A DNA stretch of 8,024 nt from Cytophagales bacterium (GTDB taxonomy: Bacteria > Bacteroidota > Bacteroidia > Cytophagales > Amoebophilaceae). The position numbers and the translations under genes were made by a program. The stretch is from positions 1-8,024 of the forward strand of contig JAKSDE010000009.1 in NCBI GenBank assembly GCA_022360235.1, given 5' to 3'. Positions 1 through 5,042 of the stretch are shown here, in pieces; within the stretch, counting starts at the first letter, position 1; each line of letters starts with the position of its first letter. The notes under the pieces are model-generated. The model searched no databases. It saw only the letters and a program-made list of their open reading frames with translations, and was not told the DNA's origin.

Positions 1-811
1 ATTGTCTGAGCGCATCATACTCTTCCTGCGTTAAAAAATTGTGTTTGTATAGCTGCCCTAGTACTAAGTTTCTTCTTTTAAGTGCATTTTCAGGATTTCT
101 AACAGGGCTATAACGAGAAGGTGCTTTTAAAAGGCCTACTAGCAAAGCAGCTTGTTCTATACTTAGCAAATCAGGTGTAGTGTTAAAGAAAGTTTTTGCA
201 GCTACTTTTAAACCAAATGTATTACTACCGAATTCAACAGTATTCAGGTACATGGTAAGGATTTCTTTTTTTGTATAAGCACGTTCAAGTTGTACGGCTA
301 CGATCCACTCTTTAGTCTTTACTACTATTGTGCGTATGAAAGGAATATTGCTGAGTAGTCCTTTATATTTTTTACTTCTTGTCTTAAAAATATTTTTAGC
401 CAACTGCTGTGAAAGCGTACTCCCCCCCCCTGTATTTTGATTCAAAAGAATAGAAAAAAAGAATACTCTCCACAAACCCTTTAAGTCAACACCCGCATGT
501 TTCTCAAAACGATAATCTTCTGTTACTAAAAGTGCATTCACTAAATGCGGAGAAATTTCTTCATAGTCAACAGGACTTCTATTTTGTCTAAAATACTTAC
601 CCAATAGAACACCGTCTGCTGCGTATAGTTCTGAAGATAAATCACTCTCAGGATTTTCTAAAACATCCAGTGGGGGAAGACCACCATAAAGATTGAATAG
701 ATTGCTCTTTACTGTAAAAATGTAAATAGGTAGGGCTACTAACGTAGCCACAAAGCCTAGCCATAGGTATCTGATTAGCTTTCTAGTTGTAGTGCTACTC
801 TTTTTGCCCAT
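1..811 (-). CDS. Class A penicillin-binding protein (PBP1A-like), N-terminal part, cut by window edge
   Basis: Bifunctional peptidoglycan synthase: the N-terminal GT51 domain polymerises lipid II into glycan strands and a C-terminal transpeptidase cross-links them, anchored in the inner membrane. Only 270 codons are visible; the transpeptidase domain lies beyond base 1. Reading from ATG at 811, a short basic tail (MGKKSSTTTRK) is followed by one membrane segment at about residues 12-33. The GT51 motifs follow: TEDYRFEKHAGVD with catalytic Glu98, GGGSTLSQQLAKN at 128-140, KEWIVAVQLER near 161-171, and YLNTVEFG with second catalytic Glu193. LLKAPSRYSPVRNPENALKRRN resembles PBP1A-type proteins. 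All key residues seen are intact. Nine consecutive G (C at 422-430 on the plus strand) encode GGG in the substrate-binding motif and keep frame. The gene follows the lipoprotein gene on the same strand after a 166-base spacer. Family call is secure; the PBP1A subclass is inferred. Confidence 0.93.
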   Translation of the reverse strand, partial: MGKKSSTTTRKLIRYLWLGFVATLVALPIYIFTVKSNLFNLYGGLPPLDVLENPESDLSSELYAADGVLLGKYFRQNRSPVDYEEISPHLVNALLVTEDYRFEKHAGVDLKGLWRVFFFSILLNQNTGGGSTLSQQLAKNIFKTRSKKYKGLLSNIPFIRTIVVKTKEWIVAVQLERAYTKKEILTMYLNTVEFGSNTFGLKVAAKTFFNTTPDLLSIEQAALLVGLLKAPSRYSPVRNPENALKRRNLVLGQLYKHNFLTQEEYDALRQ

Positions 812-888
812 TTTACAAAGAAAATTCAAAAATAATTATTTTCTAGTATGGTTGAATATACAATTAAGTTGTACTAGCGTGCTTTTTC

Positions 889-981
889 TTATTCACCCGG
901 TTTACCATCGAATTCATCCAGGAGGCTGCTATATACAGATTTAGAAATCTCAGAAGTTAGTTTAGCCCTCCATTGTCCTAG
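889..981 (-). pseudogene. Out-of-frame coding-like tail of the lipoprotein gene (probable frameshift)
   Basis: Just past the lipoprotein stop (978-980), one other frame of the same strand reads LGQWRAKLTSEI then SKSVYSSLLDEFDGKPGE and ends at TAA 889-891. This is 30 residues with ordinary protein composition and no start codon of its own. Adding one base in the CCC just before the stop codon would join it directly after ...LLKDP. The simplest reading is that the gene once ended here and lost a base, shortening the protein by 30 residues. Alternatives are chance openness (30 codons is short) or a sequencing error. No convincing slippery heptamer for programmed frameshifting is seen at the junction. 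Confidence 0.4.
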
Positions 982-1910
982 GGATCCTTAAGAAGATCTC
1001 TCCCTGGTTCCATACTACTAGCTGAATCAAAAGGCCGACTAACACTCCCTCCTTGCGACATACCGCCGTCTGTTTCGTTGTTACTTGAAGTATTTCCCTC
1101 TGAATCAAGTGGCCGACTAACATTCTCTTCTTGCGATATACTGCCGTCATCTGATTCGTTTTCCTCATATAGTGGGTTGTCTTTCCATACATATAGGGAT
1201 TCTGTATTACCATGTCCGGGTAGAGGTTCTGGACTACCATATAGGGGTAGACTATCATATAGGGGGTTTATTAGCGACAGTCTTTTCTCTCCCCTTGCTT
1301 CTAATTGTCGTTCGAGGTCTACTCTCTGTTTTTCTTTATCTTCTACTTCTTGTTCGAGGGCTGCAACCTCATCTTCTTTATCTGCTACTTCTTTTTTGAG
1401 AGCTACCACCTCTTTTTCGAGGGCTGCTATCTGTTTTTCCTGAGCTACTACTTCTTGTTCGAGGTCTGTGACCTCATCTTCTTTATCTGCTACTTGTTGT
1501 TTGAGGGCTGCTAACTGTTCTTCTTGAGCTCTATTTTCTTTAACAAGAATTTTTAAGGAGTCAACTTGCGTTTTACCCATAAAGGCAGCCACTGTGTATG
1601 TACCTTCTTCATGAGGTGTAAAATATGTGTTTTCTAAACGCTCAGTTTGACCATTCTTATCCGTAATTTCAAAGGATATATTACGCAAGTTAGTAAGACT
1701 TTTGTTACTAACTAGTGAAAGCACGATAGTATCACCAACATGCATGCTTACTGATCGAGCTAAAATATGATAGGTAACTTCTGATGCAGGAATTTCTGTG
1801 GCTGGTTCTCTTTTTTTACTACAATCACTTAGCATAACAATAAGAATTAATAACCATAAACGGCACATAATCTTTTTGTCTTTTAATAGGCAGCTCAATC
1901 TCATTCCCAT
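978..1910 (-). CDS. Predicted lipoprotein with Ig-like region, long coiled coil and tyrosine-motif repeats
   Basis: No specific family recognised. The N-terminus has a basic stretch, a hydrophobic segment (about 17-28) and LSDC with Cys30, a non-ideal lipobox (Asp at -1) followed by SKKRE. Translation may really start at Met15 (MCRLWLLILIVML), which gives a more typical signal; the Met1 start is the longest option. Residues about 45-124 look like an all-beta Ig/cadherin-like domain (HVGDTIVLSLVSN, EEGTYTVAAF). Residues about 127-208 form a strongly heptad-patterned coiled coil in which a 35-residue unit is duplicated. The tail contains two NPLY motifs (215-218, 245-248) and a 26-residue tandem repeat ending SRPLDS / SRPFDS. 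Likely cell-envelope anchored, exposing a rod and a low-complexity tail. The following sequence suggests a lost 30-residue C-terminus. Role unknown; a surface or host-interaction protein is inference. Confidence 0.75.
   Translation of the reverse strand: MGMRLSCLLKDKKIMCRLWLLILIVMLSDCSKKREPATEIPASEVTYHILARSVSMHVGDTIVLSLVSNKSLTNLRNISFEITDKNGQTERLENTYFTPHEEGTYTVAAFMGKTQVDSLKILVKENRAQEEQLAALKQQVADKEDEVTDLEQEVVAQEKQIAALEKEVVALKKEVADKEDEVAALEQEVEDKEKQRVDLERQLEARGEKRLSLINPLYDSLPLYGSPEPLPGHGNTESLYVWKDNPLYEENESDDGSISQEENVSRPLDSEGNTSSNNETDGGMSQGGSVSRPFDSASSMEPGRDLLKDP
1020..1151 (-). repeat. 78-base tandem repeat in the lipoprotein C-terminus
   Basis: Bases 1022-1070 and 1100-1148 match at 42 of 49 positions with a 78-base (26-codon) offset. 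They encode residues near 254-270 (DDGSISQEENVSRPLDS) and 281-296 (DGGMSQGGSVSRPFDS). The period is a multiple of three, so copy-number change would keep frame. Confidence 0.85.
1284..1493 (-). repeat. Duplicated 105-base (35-codon, five-heptad) coiled-coil unit
   Basis: Residues 140-174 and 175-209 of the lipoprotein are two successive 35-residue units, both opening VADKEDEV and then D/A-LEQEV. The DNA segment encoding VADKEDEV recurs at a 105-base offset (1472-1495 and 1367-1390 on the plus strand). Five heptads per unit means duplication lengthens the coil without breaking its register. The second unit is more diverged at its C-terminal end. Confidence 0.8.
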
Positions 1911-2045
1911 TTGGCTATTTCTAAAGTATCTTACTTTTACTATATTTTTTAATAATTATTTGCAGGTAGGGGCACAATAGTTAATTTATCCTCTGATAGA
2001 TATCTAGGTATATTACTATTTTGTTAGAATATTTTTTATAAAATT

Positions 2046-2067
2046 ATAATGAAAATATTTTCATTAT
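2046..2067. repeat. Perfect 22-base AT palindrome
   Basis: The half-site ATAATGAAAAT is followed immediately by its exact reverse complement, so all 22 bases are self-complementary with no loop. It lies in the non-coding stretch upstream of the lipoprotein gene, more than 130 bases from its start. It could be a cruciform, a regulator-binding site or an old terminator. No function can be assigned. Confidence 0.7.
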
Positions 2068-2121
2068 TTTAGAGATACTTGGATTATTATAAATCGATGA
2101 TTTTCCAATTCTTGAACAAAG

Positions 2122-2140
2122 AGAATTTTTTAAAAATTCT
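2122..2140. repeat. 9-base inverted repeat (AGAATTTTT / AAAAATTCT)
   Basis: Perfect nine-base arms separated by a single T. Its arms resemble the stem of the hairpin repeat at 2455-2488 (TAGAATTTT / AAAATTCTA), so it may be a diverged relative, but the flanks do not match. Confidence 0.55.
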
Positions 2141-2147
2141 AAAATTC

Positions 2148-2167
2148 CCTAAAAAAGCTTTTTTAGG
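2148..2167. terminator. Perfect 20-base palindrome, possible factor-independent terminator
   Basis: CCTAAAAAAGC plus its mirror TTTTTTAGG forms a perfect palindrome centred on an AGCT. On the plus strand it is followed four bases later by T7 (2172-2178). On the minus strand it lies about 90 bases past the stop of the small remnant ORF at 2255. The A/T-rich stem is weak for a terminator and no intact gene ends here on either strand, so it may be a relic of a lost gene's end. Confidence 0.35.
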
Positions 2168-2254
2168 AACGTTTTTTTGATAAATTGAAAGGTTAATAAA
2201 TAACAACTTTTGTAAGTTAACATGAAAAATAAATCTCCCCTTCCCGCGGCAATT

Positions 2255-2362
2255 CTAATCAATAAATAGTACTTTCCCAAACTTACTGAGCTTGTTAGCT
2301 GCTTCCTCAGGAAAGGATTCTAAACCCATAAGGGAGGAAAGAAAGTTAGGTTGTGTGAATAT
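2255..2362 (-). pseudogene. Short gene remnant, C-terminal fragment
   Basis: An open stretch after a TGA reads IFTQPNFLSSL then MGLESFPEEAANKLSKFGK and VLFID before TAG at 2255-2257. An ATG at 2327-2329 gives 24 residues. Composition is convincingly protein-like, in contrast with the AT-rich non-coding bases around it. The pattern GLxSfpeEAAxxLSKfxGxLfID recalls the degenerate repeat 'GLxSLSdEAAeaLSKHkGxLyLdGL' found in some bacterial leucine-rich-like repeat proteins, but this is memory of a pattern and not a search result. No upstream part of such a gene is visible, so a decayed 3' end is the best reading. A functional small protein is less likely. Confidence 0.35.
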
Positions 2363-2454
2363 TCAATTAGAATTTAAATATTATTTCTATATAAAGTATT
2401 ATTATTATAGTAAAAAAGTATGCATTGCATGTGCTACACAATATGGATAAGAGG

Positions 2455-2488
2455 GCTGTAGAATTTTAAAAAATTCTATCAAATTACA
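2455..2488. repeat. Hairpin repeat, copy 1
   Basis: Begins GCTGTAGAAT and ends CAAATTACA. It matches the window's right end (7990-8024) in the same orientation with a few substitutions and one single-base gap. The core 2459-2478 is a perfect inverted repeat: TAGAATTTT, two A, then AAAATTCTA. It may be an insertion-sequence end, a small MITE/REP-type element or a repeated terminator. No transposase is adjacent. Confidence 0.75.
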
Positions 2489-2604
2489 GGCCTCAGGCAA
2501 CCTTGCGTGCTATCCGTTGACTTAGTTGACTCACCTTTAGGTGGGGCTAGTAACGTAGCGACTTTACCATAGAAATCTTTAAGCCTAGCGACCGAAAGGG
2601 GTGA
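2479..2604 (-). other. Coding-like stretch in gene-free, G+C-richer segment
   Basis: The spacer left of hslV (about 2490-2718) is visibly richer in G and C than the spacer further left. One minus frame is open for 41 codons and contains SVARLKDFYGKVATLLAPPK and GESTKSTDSTQGCLRPVI. Its stop codon lies inside hairpin repeat copy 1. There is no start codon in the open stretch and no recognised family. On the nucleic-acid level the segment holds an eight-base inverted pair (2563-2570 with 2612-2619) enclosing a CCGAAAGG loop-like sequence, so a decayed repeat or a structured RNA is also possible. Low certainty for any of these. Confidence 0.25.
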
Positions 2605-2718
2605 CTAAGAGATGGTAAAATCTTGGGGTCTCCCATAGACAAGAGGGGTGTCAAATGATGACAAAATAAGACAGGGTAGCATATTCTGCCAAAGGAAGGC
2701 GCAATGGAGGGGCAATTG

Positions 2719-3270
2719 TTAGGCAAGCTTTTCAATTACCAGGTTGTGGTTGGTGTAGATGCAAGTATCTGCAGCGATTGTAAGACTTTCTTTCACCATT
2801 TCTTCAGCGCTCAGGTGAGGGGCATGTTTCTTAAGGGCAAGCGCAGCTGATTGGGCATACATACTGCCAGAGCCTATGGCAGCAATCTGATTATCAGGTT
2901 CTATCACATCACCTGTGCCAGAAATGAGGAGTAGTTCCTCTTTATTGGCTACAATAAGCATAGCCTCTAGCCTTCGAAGGTAGCGGTCTGTTCGCCAGTC
3001 TTTGGCCAGCTCAATGGCTGAGCGCTTCATATTGCTGGCATGGCTACTCAGCTTCTCTTCAAAGTGTTCTAGCAACGTAAAGGCATCTGCAGTAGAGCCG
3101 GCAAAACCAGCAATGATCTTATTATCCTTGAGTTTTCTAATTTTCTTCACTGTACGTTTGGCTACCGTTTGTCCCATTGTAGCTTGTCCATCGGCACCAA
3201 TGGCTACCTTGTTGTTATGAATAATAGCAATGACGGTAGTTGATTTAATCTCAGGGGTATTACTTTGCAT
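2719..3270 (-). CDS. hslV: ATP-dependent protease subunit HslV (ClpQ)
   Basis: Proteolytic core of the cytoplasmic HslUV (ClpYQ) protease, a dodecameric threonine peptidase fed unfolded substrates by the HslU ATPase. The 183-residue length is normal for the family. A ten-residue leader (MQSNTPEIKS) precedes Thr11-Thr12; Thr11 is the expected catalytic N-terminal residue after processing. Asp27 and Lys43 fall at mature positions 17 and 33, the expected catalytic partners. Hallmarks include GADGQATMGQTVAK, AGFAGSTADAFTLLEHFE, ELAKDWRTDRYLRRLEA, AIGSGSMYAQSAALAL and ADTCIYTNHNLVIEKL. The start at 3270 is the only one that gives a normal short leader. The gene lies 42 bases after pdhC on the same strand, with no obvious promoter between, so co-transcription is likely. 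hslU is not in this window. Confidence 0.97.
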   Translation of the reverse strand: MQSNTPEIKSTTVIAIIHNNKVAIGADGQATMGQTVAKRTVKKIRKLKDNKIIAGFAGSTADAFTLLEHFEEKLSSHASNMKRSAIELAKDWRTDRYLRRLEAMLIVANKEELLLISGTGDVIEPDNQIAAIGSGSMYAQSAALALKKHAPHLSAEEMVKESLTIAADTCIYTNHNLVIEKLA

Positions 3271-3312
3271 TGTAAAGTCGGTTATAAGCAGTGATCAATC
3301 ACTAAAAATTCT

Positions 3313-4941
3313 TTAAATAAGTATTCTCAAGGGGTCTTCTAGTAATTCTTTGAGCGTCTTTAAAAAGGCTGCTCCTAGAGCACCATCTACTACCCGATGG
3401 TCACAAGATAAAGTGACTTTCATCACATAGCCAGGTACAATTTGCGCTTCTTTGACAACCGGCACTTGCTTAATCCCCCCTACTGCTAAAATGCAAGCAT
3501 CCGGCGGATTGATAATGGCTGTGAATGTTTCAATGCCCAACATGCCTAGGTTAGAAATGGTGAAGGTACTTCCCTCCCACTCTTGCGGTTGTAATTGCTT
3601 ATTGCGTGCTTTCTGACTGAGCTGTTTTACTTCTGTGGCAATGTGCGAAAGCGACTTATTATCGGCAAAACGCACGACAGGTACTAGGAGACCTTCTTTT
3701 ATGGCTACTGCTACGCCGATATGAATATGCTTGTTATAGCGGATTTTATCTTGTAGCCAAGAAGCATTTACACCAGGATGTTGCCTTAAAGCCGTGGCTA
3801 CGGCCTTGATGATAAGGTCATTGAAAGATATTTTCACAGTGCTATGTTCATTGAGACTTTCTCGTGCTGCTACTGTCTTATCCATGTTCACTTCTACGGT
3901 GAGGTAGAAGTGGGGAGCTGTAAATTTACTCTCAGAAAGCCGTTTGGCAATGGTTTTACGTAGCTGAGAAACAGGCACTTCTTCATAAGACTCCTCTCCT
4001 ACTACAGCAGGTAATTGTATAGGGGGCATCTTCGTATCTGAGGGAGTAGTAGGTTGTGTGGAAGGTACAAAAGCTTCCACATCGCGTTTAATAATGCGGC
4101 CTCCTCTGCCTGTGCCCTCGATGTGGGCTAGCGGGTAGTCTTTTTCTTGTGCCATCTTTTTAGCGAGGGGCGAGGCCTTGATTCTTGCGCTATTGGCCGC
4201 TGTAGCACGCAAGGATGTTGCTGCTTGTTGACCTGATAGTTCTGGTGTTTGCTTTGTGTCATCACGCGGCACTTCTTCTATCGTAGAAGGTCGCTGCTGT
4301 TTTTGATGGGCTTCGAGCAGCTTTTCATAGTCAGTGCCTTGTTCACCAATCACCGCTAACACTCCATCTACCGGTACGGTCTCTTTTTCTTTTACTCCTA
4401 TGTAGAGGAGTGTACCTTCTTGGTAGGCCTCTAGCTCCATGGTAGTTTTATCGGTCGCTACTTGGGCTAGTATGTCTCCTGGTTTTACAGCATCTCCTTC
4501 TTGCTTTAACCAAGCAGCGATGACTCCTTCTGTCATTGTATCGCTCATTTTGGGCATTGTAATGACGGTTGCAGGAGTTGAGGAAATGTCTATGGGCTTA
4601 TCGCTCTCTTCTTGGGCTTGCGTTGCATCAACTTCTTCAGTACTGTCTTTCTTTTGACGCCCTTCTTGTTTTACTGATGCTACTAAAGCAGCTATATCTT
4701 CTCCTTTCTCGCCAATGATGGCAATCACCCCATTTACCGGTACTGCTTCTTTTTCTTTTACCCCCATATAGAGCAACGTCCCCTCTTCATAGGCTTCTAG
4801 CTCCATGGTAGCCTTATCGGTTTCTACCTCAGCTAATATATCGCCTGATTTTACAGCATCTCCTTCTTGTTTCAACCAAGTAGCGATGACCCCTTCTTCC
4901 ATGGTATCGCTCATCTTAGGCATTCTGATTACTTCGGCCAT
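3313..4941 (-). CDS. pdhC: Pyruvate dehydrogenase E2, dihydrolipoamide acetyltransferase
   Basis: Core of the pyruvate dehydrogenase complex: swinging lipoyl arms carry the acetyl group from E1 and the catalytic domain transfers it to CoA. The 542 residues show lipoyl domain 1 (about 5-86, lipoylated Lys43 in ETDKATMELEA) and an acidic/Gln-rich linker. Lipoyl domain 2 follows (about 127-210, Lys165 in ATDKTTMELEA), then a Thr/Gln/Ala linker. Next comes the peripheral-subunit-binding domain (about 253-290, ASPLAKKMA...GTGRGGRIIKRDVE), a Pro/Thr linker and the catalytic domain (about 318-542). The catalytic DHRVVDG motif is at 514-520 with His515. SNLGMLGIETFTAIINPPDACILAVGG also fits the pyruvate-type E2 family. 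The start MAEVIRMPKMSDTM is standard. E1 and E3 genes are outside the window. A possible promoter lies in the 101-base spacer upstream, and hslV follows closely. Confidence 0.96.
   Translation of the reverse strand: MAEVIRMPKMSDTMEEGVIATWLKQEGDAVKSGDILAEVETDKATMELEAYEEGTLLYMGVKEKEAVPVNGVIAIIGEKGEDIAALVASVKQEGRQKKDSTEEVDATQAQEESDKPIDISSTPATVITMPKMSDTMTEGVIAAWLKQEGDAVKPGDILAQVATDKTTMELEAYQEGTLLYIGVKEKETVPVDGVLAVIGEQGTDYEKLLEAHQKQQRPSTIEEVPRDDTKQTPELSGQQAATSLRATAANSARIKASPLAKKMAQEKDYPLAHIEGTGRGGRIIKRDVEAFVPSTQPTTPSDTKMPPIQLPAVVGEESYEEVPVSQLRKTIAKRLSESKFTAPHFYLTVEVNMDKTVAARESLNEHSTVKISFNDLIIKAVATALRQHPGVNASWLQDKIRYNKHIHIGVAVAIKEGLLVPVVRFADNKSLSHIATEVKQLSQKARNKQLQPQEWEGSTFTISNLGMLGIETFTAIINPPDACILAVGGIKQVPVVKEAQIVPGYVMKVTLSCDHRVVDGALGAAFLKTLKELLEDPLRILI
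4330..4923 (-). repeat. Internal duplication: two near-identical lipoyl domains of pdhC
   Basis: Residues 7-82 (4696-4923) and 129-204 (4330-4557) align without gaps at a 122-codon offset, with 62 of 76 residues identical by my count. The invariant stretch around each lipoyl lysine (TDKxTMELEAY) is shared. Tandem lipoyl domains are normal for E2; the high similarity suggests recent duplication or ongoing gene conversion. Confidence 0.9.
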
Positions 4942-4988
4942 AAATTTTTATTTAATACCAAAAATAGTGGATAATGAGGAAAATGAAA

Positions 4989-5016
4989 ATTATAAAATTA
5001 TGCGCTTTTAGTTAAA
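4989..5016 (-). promoter_or_regulatory. Possible sigma70-like promoter for pdhC-hslV
   Basis: On the minus strand TTTAAC (5016-5011) and a perfect TATAAT (4994-4989) are separated by 16 bases, with the -10 box about 48 bases before the pdhC ATG. The overlapping TAATTTTC also partly resembles the Bacteroidota -7 consensus TAnnTTTG. A/T-rich spacers produce such matches easily, so this is tentative. Confidence 0.3.
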
Positions 5017-5034
5017 TGGTTACCACGCAACCAC
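5016..5034 (-). terminator. Possible weak terminator after the 947-residue gene
   Basis: Nine bases after the stop codon, the minus strand can fold GTGGTTGC-GTG-GTAACCAT: eight pairs including two G-T, with a three-base loop. A poor U tract (TTAAC) follows. It abuts the proposed pdhC -35 box. A stronger T run is lacking, so it may only attenuate transcription. Confidence 0.3.
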
Positions 5035-5042
5035 CCTTATGT

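Noticed and set aside
733..751. 19-base near-match (two mismatches) to 2544-2562, around TAACGTAGC
   Set aside because: One copy is inside the PBP membrane-segment coding sequence and the similarity ends abruptly, so coincidence or a self-complementary core (GGCTAC-TAAC-GTAGCC) is enough explanation.
843..877. CTAGTA...TACTAG inverted repeat upstream of the PBP gene
   Set aside because: Only six clean pairs with a 23-base loop and no T tract; not enough for a terminator or operator.
962..1258. 98-residue minus-strand ORF overlapping the lipoprotein 3' end
   Set aside because: It is a frame shadow of the repeat-containing lipoprotein tail; the main frame has the signal, coiled coil and domain logic.
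1078..1514. Plus-strand ORFs rich in Ser/Phe/Tyr/Leu opposite the coiled coil
   Set aside because: Low-complexity antisense shadows of Glu/Lys-rich heptads; no independent support.
2547..2735. 62-residue minus ORF overlapping the hslV stop
   Set aside because: No family resemblance, biased composition and overlap with a secure gene end; the alternative frame at 2479-2604 looks no less coding-like.
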